Positions 56,279-64,000 of a stretch of DNA of 64,000 nt are shown piece by piece. Position 1 is the stretch's first letter. Every line of letters starts with the position of its first letter. Location: assembly GCF_011764565.1 (NCBI RefSeq), contig NZ_AP022871.1, positions 5,580,320-5,644,319 of the forward strand. Direction: 5' to 3'. The notes under the pieces are model-generated. The model saw only the letters and a list, made by a program, of their open reading frames with translations. It ran no database searches and was not told the DNA's origin. Position numbers and translations under genes: made by a program. Source of the DNA: Phytohabitans suffuscus (GTDB lineage: Bacteria > Actinomycetota > Actinomycetes > Mycobacteriales > Micromonosporaceae).

Positions 56279-57184
56279 TCAGAACCGTGCGAAAGAACGG
56301 ATAGGCATGCGCGGGCCAAATCGTGGCGCCGCAATTCCCGCGCTTTCCAAGAGTACGCACACGCGGCCCCGATGTCCCGTGAACGGCGCGAGCAGTTCGA
56401 GCATCCGGGCATCGTCGGCCCTCGCTTCTCCGGCGAGCGCCCAGGCCACCGTGTTGGGAATGTGGTAATCGCCGACACTGACCGCGTCGGGATCGCCGTA
56501 GACGGTGCGGACGACCTCCGCGGCGGTCCACGGCCCGATGCCCGCGATCGCGGTCATCCGCCTGGTCGCCTCCGCGCTGGTGGCACACCGCTCCAGCCGG
56601 GCGGCCTCGGCCGCGGCCCGGCGCAGGGTGTCGGCCCGCCGCTGCTCGACGCCGAACGGGTGGAACACCCAGTACGGCGCGGCCGCGATCGCCTCCGCCT
56701 CCGGCGGCAGGAACAGCCGCTCGACCGGGCCGGGCGCGGGCTCGCCGAAGCGGCGGGCGGTCGCCGCGTACGCCCGGTAGGCCTCCTTGCCGGTGACCTT
56801 CTGCTCGAGGATCGCGCGGAGCAGGCGCGGGAAGAGCCGCCCGGTGGCCGGCAGCCGCACGCCGCGGTGGACCCGGGCCAGCTCGGCGACCACGGGATGG
56901 GCGGCGGCGAGGTCGGCGAACCCGGTGAGGTCGTCGTCGAGGCCGGCGATCGCGGGTGCCCGGTCGACGAGCCAGCCGGCGCCGGGGCCGTGGCCGGTCG
57001 CCACGAGGCTCGCGCCGTCACGCCGCAGGGAAAGGGATCCGGGCCCGTCCGGGGTGCGGCTCGCGTACCAGAAGGCGCCGTCGACGAAGCGGGCGCACGG
57101 GTCGTGCCGGCCCATCGCGAGCATCCCCACCGAACCGCCCAGGTGGTACCCCTCAGGCGGCGTCATGACCCGACGCACGGTCAC
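56279..57184 (-). CDS. DNA-3-methyladenine glycosylase II (AlkA-type)
   Basis: 301 residues. N-terminal AlkA-like beta domain, then an HhH-GPD core: LLRAILEQKVTGKEAYRAY, TAIAGIGPWTAAEVVRTVYGD (helix-hairpin-helix) and VSVGDYHIPNTV with the catalytic Asp. It removes alkylated purines in base excision repair. GTG/ATG start at 57184 precedes a long consistent domain. It is followed by no further gene on this strand until the AT-richer region. Confidence 0.87.
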   Translation of the reverse strand: MTVRRVMTPPEGYHLGGSVGMLAMGRHDPCARFVDGAFWYASRTPDGPGSLSLRRDGASLVATGHGPGAGWLVDRAPAIAGLDDDLTGFADLAAAHPVVAELARVHRGVRLPATGRLFPRLLRAILEQKVTGKEAYRAYAATARRFGEPAPGPVERLFLPPEAEAIAAAPYWVFHPFGVEQRRADTLRRAAAEAARLERCATSAEATRRMTAIAGIGPWTAAEVVRTVYGDPDAVSVGDYHIPNTVAWALAGEARADDARMLELLAPFTGHRGRVCVLLESAGIAAPRFGPRMPIRSFARF

Positions 57185-57222
57185 ACTCTAGGCCCCAGCG
57201 GTTAGGGTGTTGAAGACGGCGA

Positions 57223-57255
57223 AGCGCCGGGACACGGACGGGGTGTCCCGGCGCT
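57223..57255. terminator. Perfect GC hairpin
   Basis: AGCGCCGGGACAC / GTGTCCCGGCGCT, 13-base arms and a seven-base loop. It lies in the 57185-57513 gap between two minus-strand genes; probably ends the DUF4142 transcript. The rest of this gap shows no gene. Confidence 0.7.
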
Positions 57256-57513
57256 GCCCTTTCCGGCGTCGCTGCGCAGACCCGGTGGCCGTACCCTGAC
57301 CACTCCCTTCGCGCTGGGTTTGTCCGGGCCTTTCCCTTGGGGTGCCAGTTTGGGGGAACTGATCACCACCGCCCACTGGCTGGTTGCGCGACCTGCGTGG
57401 ATGTCGTGGGCTCTCCGACACGACATCCACGGGCCGGGGGCGGGTGCGCTGCGCTCCGGAAAGCTCTCTCCTACCTACCTGAGGAAATCTCTCTGGCTAC
57501 CTGGGTGGATCTC

Positions 57514-58263
57514 TTACCGGCCCGAGCGGAACAGCCGGTACGTCGTCGCGCCGCCGGCCACCAGCGCCGCGAGCAGGACGACCCAGATGACCGCCGGGTC
57601 GACACCGCCGATCTGGGCGCGCGCCTCGGCGCCGCTCAGGATCCCGCTGCCGGCCGCCTGGTTGCCCTGCGCCGGCTCCGGCGGCAGGGGCAGCTCCGAG
57701 TACTTCACCAGGCCCGTGCTCTCCAGCAGGGTCAGGTGGTTGAGCACGAAGTTGTTGGCGTCCTGGGCCAGCTGGCGCACCACGTCGTTGCGCGTACCGG
57801 TGCGGACGCCGGCGATGACCGGGAAGACCTTGCCGTGCGCCGCCCGGAGCCGGTCGACGAAGACCTGGTCGAAGTCGGCCCCCGCCTGCGCCTCCTCCAT
57901 CTCGGCCAGCCACTTCTGCTGGTCCGAGTTGGGCTCGTCGGGAAGCCGGTAGTTCAGCTTGTTCGCCGCGTTCACCACCAGGCGGTCCAGCTCGGCGTGC
58001 TGCTTGGAGATCTCAGCACCCACCTGGCGGACGCGGACCCGACCGCCCTTCTCGGCGGCCATGTTGCCGGCGGGCATCTCCCAGAGACCGGCGAGCCGCA
58101 CGGCCGACAGCAGGTTCTTGTCGGCGGCGGTGAGGGGTGTGTCCGGGGCGGCCTGGGCGGCTGCCATCGGCATCGCGAATGTGGCGAGCGTGCCGATGAC
58201 GAGGCCGGCGAGGACGGCCGCCGCCCGGCGCGATGCGGGTGCCGCGAGTCGTCCCGAGAACAT
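57514..58263 (-). CDS. DUF4142 membrane-anchored exported protein
   Basis: 249 residues. The ATG at 58263 is six bases after GGAGG; an in-frame TTG six bases earlier is rejected. Signal peptide (RRAAAVLAGLVIGTLA) with a site near AQA-AP. The DUF4142 ferritin-like helical domain follows: LTAADKNLLSAVRLAGLWE, AEISKQHAELDRLV, KWLAEMEEAQAGADFDQVFVDRL (split by loops) and RLRAAHGKVFPVI. A C-terminal transmembrane helix (VIWVVLLAALVAGGATTY) and RSGR tail suggest anchoring. Function unknown. Confidence 0.85.
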   Translation of the reverse strand: MFSGRLAAPASRRAAAVLAGLVIGTLATFAMPMAAAQAAPDTPLTAADKNLLSAVRLAGLWEMPAGNMAAEKGGRVRVRQVGAEISKQHAELDRLVVNAANKLNYRLPDEPNSDQQKWLAEMEEAQAGADFDQVFVDRLRAAHGKVFPVIAGVRTGTRNDVVRQLAQDANNFVLNHLTLLESTGLVKYSELPLPPEPAQGNQAAGSGILSGAEARAQIGGVDPAVIWVVLLAALVAGGATTYRLFRSGR

Positions 58264-58375
58264 CTTCAACCTCCCACGTAGAAACTGGGAGAAACGCTAT
58301 TGGGAGCACAAGGAATCGTCAATCTGGCACGGCCAGAAATAGGGAACTCTTACGTGACATTTAAAGCGAACTTAT

Positions 58376-58399
58376 GCCGCCCCGACTCATCGGGGCGGC
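58376..58399. terminator. Perfect GC hairpin after COG4315 lipoprotein
   Basis: GCCGCCCCGA / TCGGGGCGGC with a four-base CTCA loop. A second hairpin with one mismatch, GGCCGGCCAC / GTGACCGGCC, lies at about 58450-58481. Both follow the lipoprotein gene on the minus strand. Confidence 0.75.
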
Positions 58400-58503
58400 A
58401 TCGTACTTTCGGCTGATCCGGGCGGTTCAAATCCCGCACGGACGCCGATGGCCGGCCACGCCTCTGAGGCTGTGACCGGCCGCCGGATCCGTACGGGTGT
58501 ACG

Positions 58504-59184
58504 TCAGTAGTCGTAGCCTCCGGAGTCGCCGCCGCTCTCCTTGTCGTCGCCCGAGGCCGCGTCGTCGGCCGGCGGCTCGACCGGCTTGGGGGTGTTGGTC
58601 GGCAGGCAGGTGACGTTGCGCTGGCCGGCGGGGGTGACCACGAACCAGGTGCCGCCGACCGCCTGGCCCTTCCACTGGCCCGGCTTCTTGTCGCCGATGT
58701 ACCGGTAGACGGCCCAGTTGCCGATCGTGAGCTGCTTGGTGCCGTCCGAGCGGGTGATCACGCCGACCTTGCTCTCGTCGACGCCGGAGAGCTCCGGCTT
58801 CCCGTCATCGGTGTACGCCGGCGGCCAGACCTTCTCGCACTTGTCCTCGCAGTTGCTGGCCGGCGGGTTCGCGGTGTCCTTGTCGAAGCGGTAGAGCACC
58901 CAGCCGTCCTGGTCGACGACGACCTGGCCCATGCGGGGCAGCGTCTTCGCGGTCAGCTTGGTGGTGATCGGAACGTCCTTCGCGGGCGCGTCGCCCGTGT
59001 CCTCCGCGGCCTCTTCGCTGGCATCGGGCGCGGGCGTGGGGGTCGCCTCCGCCGCCGCAGCCGCTTCGTTCGCCACCGAGACCTGGTCATCCTGGTTGTA
59101 ACCAGCCGGAGCACAACCTTGCAGGGCGAGCGCGGCCCCTGCCAGAGCGCCTGCCAAGAGAGCGGTTCGCTTTCCCGGTATCAC
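58504..59184 (-). CDS. COG4315-type repeat lipoprotein
   Basis: 226 residues. Signal peptide with lipidation Cys24 (LALQGC). A Glu/Ala/Pro-rich linker precedes two repeats of the secreted-repeat family: QDGWVLYRFDKD with NCEDKCEKVWPP, and NWAVYRYIGDKKPGQW with GTWFVVTPAG. The C-terminal tail is acidic and Gly-rich. Found in many actinomycetes; function unknown, possibly redox or metal related through the Cys pairs. Confidence 0.85.
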   Translation of the reverse strand: MIPGKRTALLAGALAGAALALQGCAPAGYNQDDQVSVANEAAAAAEATPTPAPDASEEAAEDTGDAPAKDVPITTKLTAKTLPRMGQVVVDQDGWVLYRFDKDTANPPASNCEDKCEKVWPPAYTDDGKPELSGVDESKVGVITRSDGTKQLTIGNWAVYRYIGDKKPGQWKGQAVGGTWFVVTPAGQRNVTCLPTNTPKPVEPPADDAASGDDKESGGDSGGYDY

Positions 59185-59361
59185 TTGCCCTCCCTGTACA
59201 TGTCCACTTGGGCCTTGTCGCCGGTTAGTACGTGAGGCCGGGGCGAAAAGATGAACTATCGACCGTAAACAATTTCACAGCCGGGGAGTGAACCAGGTCC
59301 TCACCGCGTGCGTGTGCACGTATGCAAGTGGTCTGCACCCTGCGAAACTTTAAGACAGGCT

Positions 59362-59397
59362 AAAGGGGCCTCGCCATTTTCGGCGAGCGCCCCCTTT
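59362..59397. terminator. Terminator of the sigma/anti-sigma operon
   Basis: AAAGGGG and TCGCC pair with GGCGA and CCCCTTT around an ATTTTC loop, about 60 bases past the anti-sigma stop. A-rich flank on the left gives a U tract in the minus-strand transcript. Confidence 0.7.
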
Positions 59398-59456
59398 GTT
59401 TCTTAGCTCTTTCTTAAAGAAGCACCGCGACGGGCTCAGGCAGGCACCGCGACGGC

Positions 59457-60245
59457 TCAGACGGGCACTTCGACGAGCGACTCGACGACGCCTTCCTTGG
59501 TCACCTGCTGCACCTGGATGCGGTCGATCTCGTTGCGCGCGGTCGCCGTGCTGGTCGTCAGCAGCAGCGGCTGCGGCTCCTCCTTGGTGCCGTACCCGGC
59601 CGGCGGCACCGACCAGGTGTTGAGCACCTCCTTGGTGCCGTCTTCGCGGACCACCGTCAGCCGGCACTGGCGCGGGCCGGTGAGCTTGGTCAGCTGGAAC
59701 GACACCTGGGTGCCCCAGGTCTTGGTCTCCAGCACCAGCTTGGCCTCGACGCCGGTCTGCACGTCGGTGGCGGCGAACCGCTCGCCGTCCTCGCTGAGCT
59801 CGGGACCGCCGATGCCGGGGCCCGGCTCACCGGAGGAGAGCGGCGGCGTGACCGGGCCGGTGGGGCCTCCGGCGACGACGTCCGGCGAGGTGCCGCCGCT
59901 GCCGAAGAAGTGCCCGCCGGCCACGAGCGACACGCCGGTGGTGGTCGCCAGCACCACGACCGCCGCCGCGGCGGCGAGCCACTGGCGGCTGCGGACCTTG
60001 CGGCGGTGGGCGCCGACCTCGACGATCATGCGGTCGAGCAGGCGCCCGTCGGAGCGGGACTGCTCGGCGGTGATGAGGCTCTCGCCGTCCACTTCGGACA
60101 GCATGTTTACCACGGGCAGCATGGACTCGAGCTCACCCGCGCAGGCCCAACAGCCGGCCAGGTGCTCCTCGAACCGCTCCGACTCCTGCGGGTCGAGCAC
60201 GCCCAGCGCGTACGCGGCGACATCCCAGTGGGCTGCCCGGCTCAT
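59457..60245 (-). CDS. Zinc-finger (ZAS/RskA-like) anti-sigma factor
   Basis: 262 residues. N-terminal zinc-binding anti-sigma domain: HWDVAAYALGVLDP, then FEEHLAGCWAC (the H-x3-C-x2-C type arrangement). One transmembrane helix at about 89-111 (WLAAAAAVVVLATTTGVSL), then an extracellular RskA-like domain with VEAKLVLETKTWGTQV and EVLNTW. Its start overlaps the sigma stop (ATGA), so it is translationally coupled to its sigma factor. It probably holds the ECF sigma at the membrane until a signal triggers proteolysis. Confidence 0.88.
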   Translation of the reverse strand: MSRAAHWDVAAYALGVLDPQESERFEEHLAGCWACAGELESMLPVVNMLSEVDGESLITAEQSRSDGRLLDRMIVEVGAHRRKVRSRQWLAAAAAVVVLATTTGVSLVAGGHFFGSGGTSPDVVAGGPTGPVTPPLSSGEPGPGIGGPELSEDGERFAATDVQTGVEAKLVLETKTWGTQVSFQLTKLTGPRQCRLTVVREDGTKEVLNTWSVPPAGYGTKEEPQPLLLTTSTATARNEIDRIQVQQVTKEGVVESLVEVPV

Positions 60246-60802
60246 CCGGTCACGCCCCGCTGCTGAAGCGCGCTACGCAATGCACGCAGCGCATAGTAGA
60301 CCCGTGACTTGGCCGTCCCCAACGGCAGGCCCAGCGTCTCCGCTGCCTCCGGCACCGTCTTCCCCCGAAAGTACGTCTCCAGGATGATCTCCCGGTGTGG
60401 CTGGCTCAGCGTACGCAGTGCGTCGGTGACCGTCATCAGCCGGAGGACCCGCTCGGTCTCGTCCGGTTCGGAGAAGTTCTCCAGGTCGCGGCCGTAGGTC
60501 TCCGGCGGGCGCGCGTTCTCGCTGCGGTGGTCGTCGATCGCGATCCGGCGGGCGACCGTGACCAGCCAGGGGCGCAGGGACGACTGCCCCTGGGCGCCGA
60601 GGCGGTGCGCGTTGCGCCAGGCACGCAGCAGCGTCTCCTGCACGATGTCTTCCGCACGCTGCCGGTCGCCGCCGGTGAGCCGCAGCACGAACATCAGCAG
60701 CGGACCGGCGTGCTCCTCGTACAGCTCCCGGACCAGAGCGTCGTCGTGGTCAGGGGTCGAGGACCCGGCCTGGTGGCGCCCGGGGGCGGGGCGTGGCGTC
60801 AC
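60242..60802 (-). CDS. ECF-type RNA polymerase sigma factor
   Basis: 186 residues from the GTG at 60802; longer open frame upstream is not supported. Region 2 shows LVRELYEEHAGPLLMFV and RAEDIVQETLLRAWRN; region 4 shows LSQPHREIILETYF and PLGTAKSRVYYALRALR. A Pro/Ser-rich head precedes region 2. With the downstream membrane anti-sigma it is like SigL/RslA or SigK/RskA units of mycobacteria. The promoter it recognises cannot be told from here. Confidence 0.9.
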   Translation of the reverse strand: MTPRPAPGRHQAGSSTPDHDDALVRELYEEHAGPLLMFVLRLTGGDRQRAEDIVQETLLRAWRNAHRLGAQGQSSLRPWLVTVARRIAIDDHRSENARPPETYGRDLENFSEPDETERVLRLMTVTDALRTLSQPHREIILETYFRGKTVPEAAETLGLPLGTAKSRVYYALRALRSALQQRGVTG

Positions 60803-61026
60803 GCGCTCATCATGGCGTGCGGCCGGCCCTCCGTCGATAGCCTGCCAACGACTCGCCGACCGCTGGGGCGGCACCGCCGACACCCGGTCCCTCGCGCGGC
60901 TACCACGCCACTCCGCGGCTACCGCATACATAGGCTGTCCAGCGGCGTCAGCATCCTGACCTCCATACGTCGCAGGGTCCGAGACACCCGGACCATGCTT
61001 GAGTACGGGTCAGGCCCGAGTTCGGA

Positions 61027-62003
61027 TCAATGACGCCAGAAACTCGCCGGGGTGGGGTCGACGGTTGGGCTGACGCGTCGTCGACCACCCGGGCACCGTG
61101 CGTGAAGCGGTCGAGCTCCCCGCCGTACACCACGCGGCCCGGAAACCAGTCGCCGGCGACCCGGCGGGACAGCGCCGGGATCGGCGGCTCGACGTGCCCG
61201 GCGACGACCACGAGGTTGCCGTACCGCCGGCCGCGCAGCACGGTCGAGTCGGCCATCAGGCACGCGTGCGGCAGCACCGCCCGGACCGTGGCGACCTGCC
61301 CCTTCGCGTACGCCAGCGGCGGCCCGTCCGCGATGTTGACCAGGTAGGTCCCCTCCGGCGCGAGCACCCGGCCCACCTGCCCGGCGAACTCCACCGACGC
61401 CAGGTGGGCCGGTGTGCGGGCGCCGGCGAAGACGTCGCTGACCACGAGGTCGTACGACGCGTCCCGGCTCGACTCCAGCGCGGCCCGCGCGTCGGCCACC
61501 CGCACCCGGATGTCGACGTCACGCGGCTGCGCCGGCTGGCGCTCGCTCCGCTCGCGGTGGCCCCGCCGGCCGGCTCCGTCCGCCCTGGCCGCTCCGTTCC
61601 TCGGACCGGACGCCGCGTTCCTCGGACCGGACGCCGCCGTCACCCGGGACCAGGGCAGCTCCCGCCGCACCAGCTCCACCAGCGCCCCGTCGACCTCCAC
61701 GACCCGCTGCGCCGACCCGGGCCGGGTGCTGGCCACGTACCGCGGCAGGCTGAGCGCCCCGCCGCCCAGGTGCAGCACCCGCAGCGGGCGCCGGGGCGGC
61801 GCGGCCAGGTCGACCGCGATCGCCATCCGCCGCACGTACTCGAACTCCAGGTAGGTGGGATCGTCCAGGTCGACGTACGACTGCGGGGCGCCGTCGAGCA
61901 CCAGCGTGAACGCCCGCCCCCGGTCCGGGTCGGGGACCAGCTCGGCGTGACCGGAGTCGACCCGCACGGACACCCGGTCCGCCGCCCGCCGCCCGCCCGC
62001 CAT
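61027..62003 (-). CDS. Spermidine synthase-like SAM-dependent methyltransferase fold protein
   Basis: About 325 residues. Rossmann motif LRVLHLGGGALSLPRYV, acidic VVEVDGALVELV, the YDLVVSDVFAGART core and LVNIADGPPL match the spermidine synthase superfamily as found in actinomycetes. An Arg/Ser-rich insert (ASGPRNAASGPRN, GHRERSERQPAQPR) interrupts the middle. As printed the frame runs to 60948 with an odd Cys/Trp-rich tail. One base lost in the G runs 61049-61057 (C runs in the coding sense) would give ...PPPASFWRH and the stop at 61027, which I prefer. It may lack aminopropyltransferase activity; substrate unknown. Confidence 0.75.
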
Positions 62004-62049
62004 CAGTGCAGTATGCGGCAGCCTCCCAGCAGATCCATTCCAGGAGACA

Positions 62050-62112
62050 AGATTCGAGCTACCGCGACGTCCGCGGTGGTCCGGACCGTTGCTCCCGCGG
62101 CCTCACCCTCCG
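62050..62112 (-). repeat. Dispersed ~65-base repeat, copy 4
   Basis: Minus-strand copy: GAGCTACCGCGACGTCCG ... CCGTTGCTCCCGCGGCCTC. It directly precedes two MITE-like elements. Confidence 0.75.
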
Positions 62113-62157
62113 CACACACGCGGCTCCGATCCGACGGGCCGCGCGCGGCGCGACCCA

Positions 62158-62313
62158 CTAGTAGTGCTTTGTCAGGTCGGCGGGCAGGCCGGGCCAGATC
62201 GGATTCGAGGCCCGAGGTCGTGACCTGCGTGAATGCTGGACCGCCCGCTGCGGCGCAACGCCTAGACCGGCGGCGTTCGTGCAGGTCAGCGCGATGTAAC
62301 AAAGCACTACTAG
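62158..62313. mobile_element. MITE-like element with 15-base inverted ends (A)
   Basis: CTAGTAGTGCTTTGT at the left end and its exact reverse complement ACAAAGCACTACTAG at 62299-62313. 156 bases, no coding capacity. The perfect ends and small size fit a miniature inverted-repeat transposable element or its non-autonomous relic. Confidence 0.7.
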
Positions 62314-62315
62314 GG

Positions 62316-62474
62316 CGTGTTTCATAAGGGTCGGTCGAGCCGAGGCGAGGTCGAGGCGGCGTCCGGTGGTGCCGGGCGGAAGGTCGCATACCGGTGTTGT
62401 ATGTGGCCTTTCGTCTGGTGCCGCTGGTCGTCGTCTGGGCCCGCCGCAGGCCGGGCATGCCCTTATGAAACACG
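62316..62474. mobile_element. MITE-like element with 15-base inverted ends (B)
   Basis: CGTGTTTCATAAGGG at 62316-62330 and CCCTTATGAAACACG at 62460-62474, perfect. 159 bases, starting two bases after element A and ending next to the NurA-like stop codon. Its ends differ from those of element A. Confidence 0.7.
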
Positions 62475-62476
62475 GC

Positions 62477-63427
62477 CTATACGAGGCGGGTGGTCGCCAG
62501 GGTCAGGGCGCGGTGCAGCAGGCGCGCGTCGCCGAGCAGGCCGCGCAGGCGGCGCTCCAGGCCGGCGATCGGGATGAGGTTCTGCGGTGCCCGCGGGTCC
62601 TTGTACGGCGTCGACGCGAACCGCGGCAGCGTGACGAGCGACAGGTTGGCCAGCTCGACCGCCTGCTCCACGGGCAGGTCGGGTGAGCACTCCACCCGCA
62701 CCATGCCCGACCAGGGCGCGCCGTTGCCGCCCGGCAGCCGCAGGTACCAGGACCAGCAGCCCCACGCGGTGCCCTGCTTGAAGATGGGCGACCGCTGGCC
62801 CGGCCGCAGCGCCGTGACCACCAGCGTGAGAGCCGGCGGCAGGTACTGCTTGTCCTGGGTCTTGATGTAGCCGATGGTGCGCGGAAGCTGGCGCCGACCG
62901 CGCAGCGGGCCGTCGACCACCAGCAGGTCGCCGCCGGTCCGGGCGGCGCCGGAAAGCTCGATCTCCAGCGCGGTGAGCGGGCCCTGCACGGACGCGGGGA
63001 GCTTGCTCAGCTCGCCGGCGCCCTCGACCTTGTGCAACGCGTACCGGATCTGCCCGGCGACCACGTCACCGACCGAAGGGCTGGCCGTGAAGAACCCCCG
63101 CGCCACCTGGGCACCGGCCAGCTCGGCGGCGCCCACGCCGAGGTCACACCGCACGACGCCGGCCGCGTACGAGGCGGCCAGGCCCGCGTACGAACCCCCG
63201 TCCTCCTCCTCGGTGGAGAGCGTGGCGTCGATCCGCTGCACGCCGTCGACCAGCAGCACCACACCCGGCGAGGACACTCCGCGCGGCGCCTCCAGCGGCC
63301 GCCACTCCCCGGGCGGCAGCTCCGCGTCGGTCTCGACCTGGGCCGTACTGGGCGACGACGGCCCTTCGCCGCCGCCGAAAGCCGCGCCGTACGAGGCAGC
63401 CCACGTGTCGACGAACAGCCGGGTCAC
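62477..63427 (-). CDS. NurA-like nuclease-fold protein
   Basis: 316 residues, GTG start with AGGAGA upstream. Two 'DG' strands with basic or polar followers, VVLLVDGVQRIDATL and LLVVDGPLRGRR, and a TIGYIKTQDKQYLPP segment resemble NurA, the RNase H-like 5'-3' nuclease that partners the HerA translocase. LFVDTWAASYG starts the protein. Many actinomycetes carry such a gene near DNA-repair loci, here beside sbcC. The family call is moderate; no HerA gene is in the window. Confidence 0.5.
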   Translation of the reverse strand: MTRLFVDTWAASYGAAFGGGEGPSSPSTAQVETDAELPPGEWRPLEAPRGVSSPGVVLLVDGVQRIDATLSTEEEDGGSYAGLAASYAAGVVRCDLGVGAAELAGAQVARGFFTASPSVGDVVAGQIRYALHKVEGAGELSKLPASVQGPLTALEIELSGAARTGGDLLVVDGPLRGRRQLPRTIGYIKTQDKQYLPPALTLVVTALRPGQRSPIFKQGTAWGCWSWYLRLPGGNGAPWSGMVRVECSPDLPVEQAVELANLSLVTLPRFASTPYKDPRAPQNLIPIAGLERRLRGLLGDARLLHRALTLATTRLV

Positions 63428-63572
63428 AAGCTCTCCTGGTTCACGCCAACTCGCTCACGCTGAATTATCTGGTTCGCTCGCTCGTGCGGCGCTGAAGGCG
63501 ACGTCTTCCTCCGCCACCCCGCAAAAACCGCGGGGCGGCTCCGTCCAGACGCCGCCGCGCCAACTCGCTTAC

Positions 63573-64000
63573 TCACAGGCCGAGGCGTTCGACTCGGGCG
63601 GTGCGGGCGTCCTTGCGCACCTCGAACCGCACCGGGACGCGTTCGGCGAGTGACGGTACGTGCGTCACCACGCCGACCATGCGGTCGCCGCGGGCGGCCA
63701 GCGCTTCGAGCGTGGTGGCGACCGTGTCGAGCGTGGCCGTGTCGAGTGTGCCGAAGCCCTCGTCCAGCACGATCGACTCCAGGCTCGCCGACGTGGTGGA
63801 GAGGCCGGCCAGCTGCTCGGACAGGGCCAGCGCCAAGGCCAGCGACGCCTGGAACGTCTCGCCGCCGGAGAGGGTGCGCACCCCGCGCCGCAGGCCGGCG
63901 TCGTGGTGGTCGACCACGTAGAACTCGCCCTTGTCGTGCACCAGCTCGTACTGCCCGGCGGACAGGTCGCGCAGGATCCGCGAGGCGCCGTCGACGAGCA
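63573..64000 (-). CDS. sbcC: Exonuclease subunit SbcC, C-terminal part (5' end outside window)
   Basis: The gene runs off the right edge, so only about 141 C-terminal codons are seen. The ABC-ATPase C-lobe is complete: signature RTLSGGETFQASLALALAL, Walker B SIVLDEGFGTLD, and the switch His in VVTHVPSLAERV. This is the Rad50-like half of the SbcCD nuclease, which opens hairpins and processes breaks. The frame continues upstream of 63941 to the edge (LVDGASRILRDLSAG), so no start is visible. Confidence 0.93.
   Translation of the reverse strand, partial: LVDGASRILRDLSAGQYELVHDKGEFYVVDHHDAGLRRGVRTLSGGETFQASLALALALSEQLAGLSTTSASLESIVLDEGFGTLDTATLDTVATTLEALAARGDRMVGVVTHVPSLAERVPVRFEVRKDARTARVERLGL

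Noticed and set aside
1..64000. tRNA, rRNA or riboswitch
   Set aside because: I found no cloverleaf with a TTCGANNC arm, no rRNA segment and no recognisable riboswitch core by reading; a covariance search was not possible.

Overview
The window is very GC-rich, with strong G/C bias at third codon positions, frequent GTG starts and tightly coupled ATGA/GTGA overlaps. Its centre is an actinobacterial type VII secretion system (T7SS/ESX). The gene set and the many dispersed intergenic palindromes suggest a Micromonosporaceae-like actinomycete; the genus cannot be read from the sequence. I see no rRNA, tRNA or CRISPR array.

Layout. 1-1.0 kb: an ElaA-like acetyltransferase and a small glycogen-binding-fold protein. 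1.1-10 kb: a plus-strand T7SS substrate/accessory operon with three WXG100-type proteins, a proline-rich effector-like protein, a lipoprotein, SUKH and SseB-domain proteins, a YbaB/EbfC protein and two unknowns. 10-30.2 kb: a very large polymorphic-toxin locus. 30.8-46 kb: the secretion machine (pseudo-mycosin MycP, EccB, EccD, EccC, EccE with a partner, and an EccA-type AAA+ ATPase fused to a beta-helix), plus a DUF559 gene between two palindromes. 46-64 kb: housekeeping and accessory genes (msrB, NHEJ polymerase domain, CGNR regulator, TAP-type peptidase, LigC-type ligase, YcnI, AlkA-type glycosylase, an ECF sigma/anti-sigma pair, a spermidine synthase-like methyltransferase, a NurA-like protein and the end of sbcC).

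The toxin locus is the main discovery. Each toxin domain (four RelA/SpoT-like, two papain-fold deamidase-like, one ADP-ribosyltransferase) lies in a reading frame with no stop at the end of the domain. It runs on through the adjacent small immunity-like gene in the -1 register and enters the next toxin domain in phase. If eight single-base losses in short G/C runs are restored, 10027-28132 is one 6,037-codon frame holding six nested immunity genes. It has a WXG/CpnT-like N-terminus, long PDG-type repeat linkers and an internal HExxH metalloprotease-like domain. The same kind of -1 loss appears in unrelated genes (around 28.26, 54.75 and 61.05 kb, possibly 2.07 kb). I therefore infer assembly or sequencing undercalls rather than decay, but raw reads are needed to decide.

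Working model (inference): the WXG100 proteins and the large WXG-headed polytoxin are substrates of the Ecc machine. EccC powers export, EccB/D/E form the membrane complex, the catalytically defective MycP serves structurally, and the EccA-like ATPase handles substrates. The nested small genes protect the producer.
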